Positions 17,181 through 26,221 are shown, counted from the stretch's first letter. The stretch: 64,000 nt of DNA from CAYRVX01 sp964427875 (GCA_964427875.1 CAYRVX010000020.1:10707-74706), one strand, 5' to 3'. Numbers and translations are program-made. Notes: generated by a model not told the origin, from the sequence alone.

Positions 17181-17190
17181 GGAAGGACGT

Positions 17191-18978
17191 TTGGCCAGAT
17201 ACTCCGATCAGTTCATCCAGCAGGTTGCCCAGGCGACGGACATCGTCGAGCTGGTGGGTCAGTACGTCGCCTTGACCAAGCGTGGGCGGGAGTATGTGGG
17301 CCTGTGCCCCTTCCACGACGACCACAGGCCGTCGATGCGGATCTCCCCCGCCAAGCAGATCTTCAAGTGCTTTGTCTGCGGTGCCGGCGGCGGGGTGTTC
17401 CAGTTTCTCATCCTCTACGAGAAGGCCTCGTTCCCCGAGGCGGTGCGGACGCTGGCCGAACGCGCGCACATCCCGCTGCCTCAGGAGACGCCGCAGCCGG
17501 CGGCTCCACAGGGCCTTTCCAAGGCGGAGCTCGCAGAGGTCATGACGTTTGCGGCCCGGTTTTTCCGTGCGGCCCTGCGCGGCAAGAGCGGCGGCGAGGC
17601 CCTGGAGTACGCCCGCGGCCGGGGCCTGACGGATGAGTCCATCCAGCGGTTCGGCCTCGGATACGCCCCGGCCGAGTGGGACGCCCTGCTGAAAGCCGCT
17701 CGCGGCAAGGGCATCCGCGAGTCGCAGCTCATCGCCGCCGGCCTGGCCGCCCCGCGAGACAGCGGCGGCTGCTACGATCGGTTCCGCAACCGGCTGATGT
17801 TCCCGATCATGGACGTGTCCGGCAAGGTGATCGCCTTCGGCGGCCGTGCGCTGGACCCGGCCGATCGGGCCAAGTACCTCAACAGCGCCGAATCCATCCT
17901 GTTCGACAAGTCCGGCTGCCTGTACGGGCTGAACTGGTCGCGCGAGGGCATCGTTTCGTCGCACCAGGCAGCGGTGGTCGAAGGCTACCTCGACGCGCTG
18001 ATGCCGCTTCAGGCGGGGGCGAACAACGTGGTGGCCACACTGGGCACGGCACTTACCGAGCGGCACGTCCGGCTGCTGTCGCGGTACGCGCGGGACGTCA
18101 TCCTGGTGTTCGACGCCGACGTTGCCGGCGCCGCGGCGACGGAACGAGCCCTGGAGCTGTTCCTGGCCCAGCGGGTAAACGTCCGCGTGGCGACGATCCC
18201 GGCGGGAAAGGACCCGTGCGACTACGTCCTTGCGGAAGGCCCGGAGGCGTTCGGGAAGCTGCTGGCCGACGCCCCGGGCGCCCTGCGCTACGCATGGGAC
18301 CGGCGGCAGGCCCAGTGGCAGGCAGCCGGCGGGAAACTGGCCGACCGGCACAACATCGTGCAGGACTTCCTCCGCCTGGTCGTCTCCTCGACCGCCTTCG
18401 ACGCCATCGACGAGGTCCGGCGAGGGGAGCTCGCCCAGCACATCGCTCATCTGCTGAATGTCTCGGCCAGCGGCCTTCAGCAGCAGATGCGCCGGCTGGC
18501 CAGACGGATGCGCCGAGCGGGCGGCAAGGCCCCCGGCCGCAAGGAAGGCCTATGGGACCCCAACCAGCCCGCCGCCCAGGTCGAGCGAAACCTGCTGGAG
18601 GTGCTCATTAACCGACCGGACCTGTTCGACTTGGCGGCCGAGCGAATCGACCCGCAGGACTTCAACGACACCCGACTGCGCAGCGTGGCCGAGTGCGTAT
18701 GGGCAATGGGACAGGCGGGCGGGCTGTCCCTGGAGGAGCTGCTGGCCGTCGAGGCGATGAGCCACCTCGGCGGGCTCCTGACGGACCTGGCGGAGGCCGG
18801 AGAGAGCCGGGGCAACTTCGAGGAGACGCTCAACGGCGCCGTCTCCTACGTCCTGCGCCGCCGAGAGAAGCAGGAAATACAGCAGTCAAAGATGTCCGGC
18901 TACACGGAAGAGGTGTTGAAGCGAATACAGAAGCGACACCAGGTGGGCGACGTGGGAAGAATCCCGCGAATCGAGTGA
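17191..18978 (+). CDS. dnaG: DNA primase DnaG
   Basis: Replicative primase, 595 residues. The N-terminal CHC2 zinc finger has C39-P-F-H42 and C60-x2-C63. The RNA-polymerase core has a Toprim domain with VVEGYLDAL (catalytic Glu) and VFDADVAGAAA (DxD). A C-terminal helicase-binding region follows, with LLEVLINRPDLFDLAAERID typical of the DnaB-interaction fold. The start is a TTG at 17191 with AAGGA 4-5 nt upstream; no ATG is better placed. It is followed by rpoD, the classic primase-sigma order, although rpoD also has its own strong promoter. Confidence 0.96.
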   Translation: MARYSDQFIQQVAQATDIVELVGQYVALTKRGREYVGLCPFHDDHRPSMRISPAKQIFKCFVCGAGGGVFQFLILYEKASFPEAVRTLAERAHIPLPQETPQPAAPQGLSKAELAEVMTFAARFFRAALRGKSGGEALEYARGRGLTDESIQRFGLGYAPAEWDALLKAARGKGIRESQLIAAGLAAPRDSGGCYDRFRNRLMFPIMDVSGKVIAFGGRALDPADRAKYLNSAESILFDKSGCLYGLNWSREGIVSSHQAAVVEGYLDALMPLQAGANNVVATLGTALTERHVRLLSRYARDVILVFDADVAGAAATERALELFLAQRVNVRVATIPAGKDPCDYVLAEGPEAFGKLLADAPGALRYAWDRRQAQWQAAGGKLADRHNIVQDFLRLVVSSTAFDAIDEVRRGELAQHIAHLLNVSASGLQQQMRRLARRMRRAGGKAPGRKEGLWDPNQPAAQVERNLLEVLINRPDLFDLAAERIDPQDFNDTRLRSVAECVWAMGQAGGLSLEELLAVEAMSHLGGLLTDLAEAGESRGNFEETLNGAVSYVLRRREKQEIQQSKMSGYTEEVLKRIQKRHQVGDVGRIPRIE

Positions 18979-18998
18979 CAATCGGGCCTCGGGCCTAC

Positions 18999-19028
18999 TT
19001 GACACGTCGTTCCTGTCTATAATACAAT
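18999..19028 (+). promoter_or_regulatory. Strong sigma-70 promoter before rpoD
   Basis: A perfect TTGACA (18999-19004) precedes TACAAT (19023-19028) with an 18-nt spacer. A perfect TATAAT overlaps at 19018-19023 but with a 13-nt spacer. It lies 56 nt before the rpoD ATG and gives rpoD its own transcript. Confidence 0.65.
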
Positions 19029-19083
19029 AACGGAATTACGCCATTTCTTCCGAGCAAGGGTCATAGCAAACAGGAGCCAGTGA

Positions 19084-20745
19084 ATGGCCGACGCCCTGGA
19101 AGCCAGCATCCAGAAACTGATCGCCAAGGGAAAAGAGCGCGGCTACTTGACGTACGAAGAGATGAACGACGACCTCCCCGATGAGGCCGTCTCTCCCGAC
19201 AAGCTCGATTCCCTCCTGATGACGCTCGACGAGTTGGGCATCGAGCTGCTGGACGAGTCGGAGGCCGACCGGCGCGAGACGTTCGCCGACGGCAAGGAGG
19301 AAGGCGGCAAGGCCAAGAAGTCCACCCCGGAAGAGCTGGAAGCCGTCACCAAGCGGATCGACGATCCGGTCCGGATGTACCTGACCCAGATGGGCGAGAT
19401 CCCCCTGCTGACGCGCGAGGAGGAGATCAACCTGGCCAAGAAGATCGAGATGACGCGGATGCACTTCCGCCGGCGCGTCCTGGAGAGCGACTACTGCCTT
19501 CAGCAGGCCACCGATATCCTCACCCAGGTCTTCCAGGGCGATCTGCCGTTCGACCGCACGATGAAGGTCTCGACGGCCGAAAACCTCTCCAAGGAGACCA
19601 TCACCGAGAGGATGCCCCTCAACCTGGGGACCCTCAACAGGATCATCGACGCCGACCAGAAGGACTGGCAGACGGCCCGCGCCGCGCGGGTCGCGGCGGC
19701 CACCCAGCGCAAGTGCAAGCACAGCTTGTGGAGGCGCCGGCGTCGCGCGGCAAGGCTGCTGGAGGAGCTGAGCCTGCGGACCAGCAAGATCCAGCCGCTG
19801 ATGAAGAAGCTTCGGCACATCTCCGACAAGATGGCGGAGTTGGAGCGGGCCATCGACTCGGCCGACGTCAACGACACGCCGCCGGAGGACATCGCGGTGA
19901 TGAAGGAGGAGCTGGACGGGCTGATCGACCTGGCGTACGAAGAGCCGGAGCTCCTCCGCAAGCGGGTCAAGGCCATCCAGAAGGTCTTCAACAACTACGA
20001 GCAGGCCAAACGCGAGCTCTCCGGGGGCAACCTGCGGCTCGTCGTGTCGATCGCCAAGAAGTACCGCAACCGAGGCCTGTCCTTCCTGGACATCATCCAG
20101 GAGGGCAACACCGGGCTGATGCGCGCGGTGGACAAGTACGAGTACCGGCGCGGGTACAAGTTCTCCACGTACGCCACGTGGTGGATTCGTCAGGCCATCA
20201 CCCGCGCCATCGCCGACCACGCACGCACCATCCGCATCCCCGTCCACATGATCGAGACGATGAGCAAGCTGCGAAACATCTCCAAGCGGCTGGTCCAGGA
20301 GCTCGGGCGGGAGCCGACCATCGAGGAGATCGCCACGCAGGCGGGCATGACCGTCTCGGAGGCCCGCCGCGTGCTGAAGATCTCCCGGCATCCCATCAGC
20401 CTCGATCGGCCGGTCGGGGAGTCCGAGGACAGCTACTTCGGCGACTTCATCGAGGATGAGACCGCCGAGAGCCCCGTCGAGAGCGCCGGCACCGAGATGC
20501 TCAAGGATCGCATCGAGGACGTCCTGAAGACCCTGACCTACCGTGAGCGGGAGATCATCAAGCTTCGCTACGGCATCGGGGACGGCTACACGTACACGCT
20601 GGAGGAGGTCGGCAGGATCTTCAAGGTCACCCGCGAGCGCGTCCGGCAGGTGGAGGCAAAGGCGATCCGCAAGCTCCAGCACCCCGTTCGCGCCCGCAAG
20701 CTGGAAGGCTTCCTCAACGGCTCAGACGAAGAGGAGGAGGAATGA
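19084..20745 (+). CDS. rpoD: Primary sigma factor RpoD
   Basis: The protein has 553 residues. Region 1.1 is recognisable (LIAKGKERGYLTYEEMNDDL). Region 1.2 has DDPVRMYLTQMGEIPLLTREEE. A non-conserved insert holds RRRRRAARLLEELS. Region 2 has GNLRLVVSIAKKYRNRGL, FLDIIQEGNTGLMRAVDKYE and the -10 binding YKFSTYATWWIRQAITRAI. Region 4 has VTRERVRQVEAKAIRKL, the -35 binding helix-turn-helix. The full set identifies the housekeeping sigma. The ATG at 19084 has AGGAG 7 nt upstream. The acidic tail DEEEEE is short and unremarkable. Confidence 0.97.
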   Translation: MADALEASIQKLIAKGKERGYLTYEEMNDDLPDEAVSPDKLDSLLMTLDELGIELLDESEADRRETFADGKEEGGKAKKSTPEELEAVTKRIDDPVRMYLTQMGEIPLLTREEEINLAKKIEMTRMHFRRRVLESDYCLQQATDILTQVFQGDLPFDRTMKVSTAENLSKETITERMPLNLGTLNRIIDADQKDWQTARAARVAAATQRKCKHSLWRRRRRAARLLEELSLRTSKIQPLMKKLRHISDKMAELERAIDSADVNDTPPEDIAVMKEELDGLIDLAYEEPELLRKRVKAIQKVFNNYEQAKRELSGGNLRLVVSIAKKYRNRGLSFLDIIQEGNTGLMRAVDKYEYRRGYKFSTYATWWIRQAITRAIADHARTIRIPVHMIETMSKLRNISKRLVQELGREPTIEEIATQAGMTVSEARRVLKISRHPISLDRPVGESEDSYFGDFIEDETAESPVESAGTEMLKDRIEDVLKTLTYREREIIKLRYGIGDGYTYTLEEVGRIFKVTRERVRQVEAKAIRKLQHPVRARKLEGFLNGSDEEEEE

Positions 20746-20749
20746 CGGT

Positions 20750-20769
20750 CCTGCCTGCCGGCAGGCAGG
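20750..20769. terminator. Perfect 20-bp palindrome after rpoD
   Basis: CCTGCCTGCCGGCAGGCAGG lies 5 nt after the rpoD stop and can form a 10-bp GC stem. It has no U tract, so intrinsic termination is uncertain. The same palindrome type is common as a dispersed repeat in environmental genomes. Confidence 0.45.
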
Positions 20770-20837
20770 TCCCTGCCGCCGAGGCAAGGCACCGCCGCTG
20801 TGAGTTGAACCCAGCCGGAGTTTCCCCGCAAATCCGT

Positions 20838-20866
20838 TTGCATCGGGCGAGATCCTTTCCTATAAT
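20838..20866 (+). promoter_or_regulatory. Promoter of the TetR/RND efflux operon
   Basis: TTGCAT (20838-20843), 17-nt spacer, perfect TATAAT (20861-20866). The predicted start site near 20873 falls inside the palindromic operator, an arrangement expected for repression. Confidence 0.6.
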
Positions 20867-20871
20867 GATAA

Positions 20872-20889
20872 TGACTGACCGGTCAGTCA
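20872..20889. promoter_or_regulatory. TetR-family operator, perfect 18-bp palindrome
   Basis: TGACTGACCGGTCAGTCA is a perfect palindrome of the type bound by many TetR repressors. It lies just downstream of the -10 box and 71 nt before the tetR ATG, so self-repression of the operon is likely. Confidence 0.75.
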
Positions 20890-20960
20890 GACGCTTGCCC
20901 GGCTGGTCCAGCCACGACAAGGTCTGAAGCAAACGCGGATTGCGTCTGGGAGATGAAGCG

Positions 20961-21602
20961 ATGGTCGACGCCGATCACCTTGCCGCCCGCCGGAAGGCGA
21001 TCCTGGCCTCGGCGGGGAAGCTCTTCGACAGGCAGGGCTACGCCGCAACGAGGATGGAGGAGGTCGCCGCCGGTGCGGGGATATCCAAGGGAAGTATCTA
21101 CAATTACTTCCAGAGCAAGCACGACCTGTTCAAGCAACTGTTCACCGAGGCGATCGCCCCCGACGAGATCAGCGTGCAGCGGCTGGCGGACCAGCCCGGG
21201 TCGGCCGTGGCGAAGATCGAGGGCCTGGTGGACTTCTGGTTCGGTCGCATGGAGCACTACAAGCGGGTCGGGCGGCTGACGCTGGAGTTCTGGGCGACGG
21301 CGGCTCGCGAGCAGCACAGCGGGGACCTCGGCGAGATGCTCCAAGCAGTCTACGACCGCGGGCTGGACCGGCTGGCGGCCATGGTCGCCCAGGGGATCCA
21401 GGAGGGCGAGTTCCCCAAGCAGGTACGGCCCCAGGCCGCGGCCGCCCTGATCCATGCCGTGATGGACGGCCTGCTGGTGCACATGATCCTCAACATCGGC
21501 TCGGACGTCGATGAGGACCTCATGGGCTCGGTCAAGCTCGCGGTGCTGGCGGGGCTCGGCGCCCGGACGGGCGGTAACCCGAACGACGAGCCGGAAGGTT
21601 GA
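20961..21602 (+). CDS. TetR-family transcriptional repressor
   Basis: The protein has 213 residues. The N-terminal helix-turn-helix is complete: AILASAGKLFDRQGYAATRM then EEVAAGAGISKGSIYNYF and QSKHDLFKQLF. The C-terminal ligand-binding half is all-helical. As first gene of the efflux operon, with an operator at 20872, it most likely represses itself and the pump until a toxic ligand binds. Start 20961 is favoured by GGGAG 8 nt upstream; an in-frame TTG at 20940 is less likely. It is spaced 3 nt from the MFP gene. Confidence 0.92.
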   Translation: MVDADHLAARRKAILASAGKLFDRQGYAATRMEEVAAGAGISKGSIYNYFQSKHDLFKQLFTEAIAPDEISVQRLADQPGSAVAKIEGLVDFWFGRMEHYKRVGRLTLEFWATAAREQHSGDLGEMLQAVYDRGLDRLAAMVAQGIQEGEFPKQVRPQAAAALIHAVMDGLLVHMILNIGSDVDEDLMGSVKLAVLAGLGARTGGNPNDEPEG

Positions 21603-21605
21603 CCC

Positions 21606-22766
21606 ATGTTTGCCGCGGCGATGCATTCCAGACGCGGGGCGGCGGCGGCGAAGGTCGTCGTCGCGACGGTGCTTCTCCTGGCGGCGGCCTTCGTCGTGGT
21701 GGTGGCGGTTTTGCCGGCCCCGGCCAGGAAGCCCCCGGCGAAGCGCATCGCCGCGGTCAACGTGACGGCCCCGCCGATCGAGCCGATCCTGAACTACCGC
21801 GACACGTTCAAGCTCCCCGGAACGGTCGAGCCGAACCGCGTGGTCCGCGTGGCGGCCGAAGTCGCCGGGCGAATCGAGAAGATCCCCTGCCGCGAGGGCC
21901 AGCCTTGCACGAGCGGCGAGAGGCTCGTGCTGCTGAACACCGACCTGCTCCAGGCTGCGTACGATCAGGCCAAGGCCTCGATGCAATTCGACGCCCGCGA
22001 GGCCGAGCGCATCGCGGAGCTGGTTCCCCGCGGCGCGGCGACGACGAACGAGCTGGACCAGTCGCGGACGAAGGCGGCCGCCAGCGGCGCCGCATTCAAC
22101 GCCGCCAAGGCGCATCTGGAGCGGGCGGTCATCTCGGCCCCCATCTCCGGCGTGCTCAACCGCCTGGCGGTCGAGGTCGGTGAGTACGTCTCGCCCGGCA
22201 TGACGGTCGCCGAGATCGTGGACATCGACACCGCCGTGGTCGTCGCGGACGTGCCGGAGCGGGACATCCACTACCTCAAGGTCGGCCAGAACGAGGACAT
22301 CGAGGTCGATTCGCTTGGCGGCAAGCGCCTGACCGGCACGGTCCGCTACATCAGCGAACTGGCCGATGCCGCTTCCCGCACGACGCGGGTCGAGATCGAG
22401 GTGGACAACCGCGGCCGCCTCCTGCGGAGCGGGCAGATCGTCACCGTCGTCCTTCTGCGCCGCATCCTGGACCGCGTGATCCTGGTCCCCCTGGCTTCGG
22501 TCATCCCGCTGGAGAAGGAATACCGGGCCTATGTCGTCGAGGACGGCAAGGCCCAGCCGCGGGACGTGAAGCTGGGCTTCTTCAAGGGCCGCAGCGTCCG
22601 CGTGCTTTCCGGCCTGGCCGCCGGCGACCGGCTGATCGTGGCGGGGCACCATTACGTCGGGCCGGGCCAGCCGGTGACTCTCCGCAGGGCCCAAGGCGGG
22701 GCCGCCACGTCGCCGGCCTCGGCGCCGAGCGGCGCCGAGCGCCCCGGATCGGGAGCAGAACCGTGA
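21606..22766 (+). CDS. RND efflux periplasmic adaptor (membrane fusion protein)
   Basis: The protein has 386 residues. An N-terminal membrane anchor (AAAAKVVVATVLLLAAAFVVVV) is followed by the MFP order. The lipoyl half-motif is FKLPGTVEPNRVVRVAAEVAG. A helical hairpin spans the region around LLQAAYDQAKASMQF. The second lipoyl half is AVISAPISGVLNRLAVEVGE. Beta-barrel and membrane-proximal domains ending DRLIVAGHHYVGPGQPV complete it. It links the inner-membrane pump to an outer-membrane channel; no TolC-like gene lies nearby. AAGG is 7-8 nt before the ATG. The stop overlaps the pump start (GTGA). Confidence 0.93.
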   Translation: MFAAAMHSRRGAAAAKVVVATVLLLAAAFVVVVAVLPAPARKPPAKRIAAVNVTAPPIEPILNYRDTFKLPGTVEPNRVVRVAAEVAGRIEKIPCREGQPCTSGERLVLLNTDLLQAAYDQAKASMQFDAREAERIAELVPRGAATTNELDQSRTKAAASGAAFNAAKAHLERAVISAPISGVLNRLAVEVGEYVSPGMTVAEIVDIDTAVVVADVPERDIHYLKVGQNEDIEVDSLGGKRLTGTVRYISELADAASRTTRVEIEVDNRGRLLRSGQIVTVVLLRRILDRVILVPLASVIPLEKEYRAYVVEDGKAQPRDVKLGFFKGRSVRVLSGLAAGDRLIVAGHHYVGPGQPVTLRRAQGGAATSPASAPSGAERPGSGAEP

Positions 22767-25700
22767 TCCTCTCCGACGCAGCCATCAAGAACCGCACCAC
22801 GGTCGGCGTGATGGTCGTCCTGATCATCGCCGCCGGGGTGTGGAGCTACGCCACGCTGCCGCGAGAGTCCTTCCCCGACGTGCAGATCCCCGTCATCGTG
22901 GTCACGACGACGTACGAGGGCGTCTCGCCGACCGACATCGAGTCGTCGGTGACCAACAAGATCGAGAGTGAGCTGACCGGGCTGAAGGGCGTCAAGGAGA
23001 TCCGCTCGGCCAGCGCCGAGGGCGTCTCGATCATCACGATCGAGTTCCTGCCGGAGGTCAAGGTGGACGACGCCCTTCAGCACGTCCGCGACAAGGTGGA
23101 CCTGGCCAAGGCGGAGCTGCCCACCGACGCCGAGGAGCCCACCCTCACGGAGATCAACGTCGCGGAGTTCCCGATCATGATGATCAGCATCTCCGGGGAC
23201 ATCTCGCCGGTGCGGCTGAAATACATCGCCGACGACCTCGAGGACGCCATCGAGGAGAACATCCCCGAGGTGCTGAACGTGGACGTCCTCGGCGGGCTCG
23301 AGCGGGAGATCCGCCTGGAGATGGACCCGCACCGCGTGACGGCCTACAGGCTCAAGACGGACGAGCTGCTCCGCCTGGTCCCCTCGGAGCACGTGAACAT
23401 CTCCGCGGGCGGGCTGGAGACCGCCGGCACGAAGCTCAACGTCCGCGTGCCTTCGGAGGTCAAGGAACCCGAGGACATGGACGTGTTCATGATCGCGACG
23501 CGCGGCGGGCGGCCGATCTACCTGCCCGACGTGGCCGGCGTGCGCGACACGTTCAAGGACCGCGTCGGCTACGCCCGCCTCAACCGCGCCGAGAGCATAA
23601 CCCTCAGCGTTCAGAAGCGCATCGGCGCCAACATCGTGGACATTGTCCGGAAGATCAACGTCGTCCTGCACGAGGCCCGCCGCCTCGCCCCGGCGGGCGT
23701 GCGGTTCGAGGTCACACTCGATCAGTCCGACGACATCCGCATGATGGTCGCCGACCTCGAGAACAACATCCTCTCCGGGCTGATCCTCGTGCTCCTCGTG
23801 CTGCTGGCCTTCATGGGGCTGCGGAGCAGCACGATCGTGGCGCTGGCCATCCCCCTGAGCATGCTGATGAGCTTCGCGATCATCCAGGCGCTCGGCTACA
23901 CGCTGAACATGATCGTGCTGTTCAGCCTGATCCTCTCGCTGGGCATGCTGGTGGACAACGCGATCGTGATCGTGGAGAACATCTACCGCCACCGGACGGA
24001 GGGCTACGGGCGGATCGAGGCGGCGATGAAAGGCACGTCGGAGGTGGCCTGGCCGGTGATCACCTCGACGGCGACCACGCTGGCGGCCTTCTCGCCGCTG
24101 CTGTTCTGGCCGGGAATCATGGGCGACTTCATGAAGTACCTGCCCATAACCCTGATCATCACGCTGTCCAGCAGCCTGTTCGTGGCGATGATCGTCAGCC
24201 CGACGGTCTGTTCGCTGCTGGCCGGGCGGTCCAAGCGGCGCCAGGCAGAGCAGGCGGAGGCCGAAAGGAAGCACCACCCCTTCGTCGCCGGCTATCGCGC
24301 CCTGCTGGGCGCGTCGCTGAGGCACTGGTACGGGACGCTGCCGGCCGCCGCCCTGCTGCTCGTGGCCCTGGGCATCTCCTACGCCAAGTGGGGGCACGGC
24401 GTCGAGCTGTTTCCCGAGTTCGACCCGCGGTTCGGGCTGATCAACATCCGCATGCCGCAGGGAACGAGCATCGAGGAGTCCGACCGGCTGGCAAGGGTGA
24501 TCGAGGATCGCGTCGAGCCGTTCCTGGGCGAGATCAAGTACCTGGTGACGAACGTCGGCTCGGCCGGCAGCAGCAACCCCATGGGCGGCGACGCCGGCGG
24601 GGCGCACATCGCCAACCTCACCATGATCTTTCAGGACTACGAGGACCGCCCGCGCCCCTCCGCCGAGGCCGTCCAGGAGATCCGCGAGCTGCTGATGGAC
24701 CTTCCCGGCGCCGAGATCAAGGTCGAGAAGGCCAGGGAAGGCCCGCCGACCGGCGAGCCGGTCACCGTGCGGATCATCGGCAAGGACTATACGCTGCTCC
24801 AGGAGGTCAGTGAGCGGGCCAGGCAGGAGATCGCCGACATCCCCGGCCTGGTGAACCTCCGGAGCGACTGGACGGCCACGCGCCCGGAGCTGGCCTTCGA
24901 GGTGGACCGCCGACGGGCCGTCCTGCTGGGCACCAGCCCGTTCGTCATCGGTCAATACCTCAAGGTCGCCCTGTTCGGGCGGGAGGTCGGCATCTATCGC
25001 CAGTTCACCGATGAGTACGACATCACGCTCCGCCTGCCGCTGGCCTACCGGACGGAGATCGAAGACCTCGTCGAGCGGCGCGTGCCCGGCCAGGGCGGCC
25101 CGGCCGTGCCGCTGACCTCCCTCGGCAGCTTCAATTACACCGGCGGCATGGGCACCATCCGCCACGTCAACCAGAAACCCGTCATCACGCTCACCGCCGA
25201 CGCCGAGGGCCGACAGGGCGACGCGGTGCTCAAGGACGTCCAGGCGCGGCTGGCGAAGATGCCGCTGCCCGGCGGGGTGGAGGTCCGATACGCCGGCGAG
25301 AAGGAAGAGCAGGACAAGGCCCAGAAGTTCCTCACCAAGGCCTTCATCGTCGCACTGCTGCTGATCGTGATCATCCTGGTGATGCAGTTCAACACGCTCT
25401 CGGCCCCGCTGATCATCATGACGACGGTTGTCCTCTCGCTGATCGGCGTGCTGGCCGGCCTGCTGCTCTGCCGGATGCCGTTCGGCATCATCATGACCGG
25501 CGTGGGCGTGATCAGCCTGGCGGGCGTCGTGGTCAACAACGCCATCGTCCTGCTGGACTACACGCGGCAGCTTCAGCGGCGCGGCATGGAGCTGATCGCC
25601 GCCACGATCCGTGCCGGGGCCACGCGCCTCCGGCCGGTGCTCCTGACCGCCGTGACCACCATCCTCGGGCTCATGCCCATGGCCACCGGCGTGAGCTTCG

Positions 25701-25927
25701 ATTTCCACAACATGCAGATCGCCACGAAGAGCGAATCGAGCCAGTGGTGGGCGTCGATGGCCATCGCGGTGATCTTCGGGCTCTCGTTCGCCACGATCCT
25801 GACGCTCCTCGTCGTGCCGACGCTGTACGTCTGCCTATACCGCCTCGCCGCGAAGATCGGCCTGGGCGGGCTCCGCCGGGCCGGCGAGGCCGAAGGTCCC
25901 CTCCGGCCGGAGCTGGAAGACTTCTGA
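22763..25927 (+). CDS. RND-family efflux permease (AcrB/MexB-like)
   Basis: The protein has 1054 residues, the usual size. The N-terminal helix region is AAIKNRTTVGVMVVLIIAAG. Two large porter domains follow (YEGVSPTDIESSVTNKIES is a hallmark of the first). The first helix bundle contains LSLGMLVDNAIVIVENIYRH, with the conserved proton-relay Asp, and the second bundle has VISLAGVVVNNAIVLLDY. It exports drugs, metals or lipophiles with proton entry. The GTG start at 22763 overlaps the adaptor stop. Its own TGA stop begins the TTGCGG(A/G) repeat tract. Confidence 0.95.
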   Translation: MILSDAAIKNRTTVGVMVVLIIAAGVWSYATLPRESFPDVQIPVIVVTTTYEGVSPTDIESSVTNKIESELTGLKGVKEIRSASAEGVSIITIEFLPEVKVDDALQHVRDKVDLAKAELPTDAEEPTLTEINVAEFPIMMISISGDISPVRLKYIADDLEDAIEENIPEVLNVDVLGGLEREIRLEMDPHRVTAYRLKTDELLRLVPSEHVNISAGGLETAGTKLNVRVPSEVKEPEDMDVFMIATRGGRPIYLPDVAGVRDTFKDRVGYARLNRAESITLSVQKRIGANIVDIVRKINVVLHEARRLAPAGVRFEVTLDQSDDIRMMVADLENNILSGLILVLLVLLAFMGLRSSTIVALAIPLSMLMSFAIIQALGYTLNMIVLFSLILSLGMLVDNAIVIVENIYRHRTEGYGRIEAAMKGTSEVAWPVITSTATTLAAFSPLLFWPGIMGDFMKYLPITLIITLSSSLFVAMIVSPTVCSLLAGRSKRRQAEQAEAERKHHPFVAGYRALLGASLRHWYGTLPAAALLLVALGISYAKWGHGVELFPEFDPRFGLINIRMPQGTSIEESDRLARVIEDRVEPFLGEIKYLVTNVGSAGSSNPMGGDAGGAHIANLTMIFQDYEDRPRPSAEAVQEIRELLMDLPGAEIKVEKAREGPPTGEPVTVRIIGKDYTLLQEVSERARQEIADIPGLVNLRSDWTATRPELAFEVDRRRAVLLGTSPFVIGQYLKVALFGREVGIYRQFTDEYDITLRLPLAYRTEIEDLVERRVPGQGGPAVPLTSLGSFNYTGGMGTIRHVNQKPVITLTADAEGRQGDAVLKDVQARLAKMPLPGGVEVRYAGEKEEQDKAQKFLTKAFIVALLLIVIILVMQFNTLSAPLIIMTTVVLSLIGVLAGLLLCRMPFGIIMTGVGVISLAGVVVNNAIVLLDYTRQLQRRGMELIAATIRAGATRLRPVLLTAVTTILGLMPMATGVSFDFHNMQIATKSESSQWWASMAIAVIFGLSFATILTLLVVPTLYVCLYRLAAKIGLGGLRRAGEAEGPLRPELEDF

Positions 25928-26020
25928 TTGCGGATTGCGGGTTGCGGATTGCGGATTGCGGGTTGCGGGTTGCGGATTGCGGGTTGCGGGTTGCGGATTG
26001 CGGGTTGCGGATTGCGGATT
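25927..26020. repeat. Tandem 7-nt repeat (TTGCGG A/G), 13 units
   Basis: Thirteen consecutive ATTGCGG or GTTGCGG units start on the last base of the pump stop codon. The A/G alternation is irregular. It is the longest member of the family seen in this window. It is not a CRISPR, because there are no spacers. Confidence 0.95.
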
Positions 26021-26070
26021 CAACAATCAATCCGAGCACCGCGCTATCGTACTCTCGTACGGTGCTCCAA

Positions 26071-26116
26071 AGCCCGATGTTGAGTCCCGATGTACATCGG
26101 GGCGAAACGTCGGGTA
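26071..26116. repeat. Dispersed repeat with CCCGATGTACATCGGG palindrome (copy 1)
   Basis: AGCCCGATGTTGAGTCCCGA, the palindrome, and GCGAAACGTCGGGTAG. The reverse complement matches 41057-41097 except at the centre. It lies with the 7-nt repeat in the 325-bp gap before the dehydrogenase gene, which otherwise holds only a candidate promoter. Confidence 0.7.
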
Positions 26117-26192
26117 GTCCGCACCTGCCCCTGTCCTCTTCTCCGGTCTCTCAAGACCTGATGGCTGCACTGACGCCCCGGCACAAACCGCT

Positions 26193-26221
26193 TTGCCGCT
26201 CCGGATGCGGCGCGATAGCAT
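26193..26221 (+). promoter_or_regulatory. Candidate promoter of the dehydrogenase/aldolase operon
   Basis: TTGCCG (26193-26198), 17-nt spacer, TAGCAT (26216-26221), then a ribosome-binding site (GAAGG) and the ATG at 26253. Confidence 0.4.

Noticed and set aside
22652..25708. Long open frame on the minus strand opposite the RND pump (1018 codons)
   Set aside because: Shadow of the pump gene; His/Asp/Arg-rich with no fold, while the plus strand encodes a complete RND permease.
25927..26020. CRISPR-like array
   Set aside because: Units are 7 nt and contiguous, without spacers, and no cas genes lie nearby.
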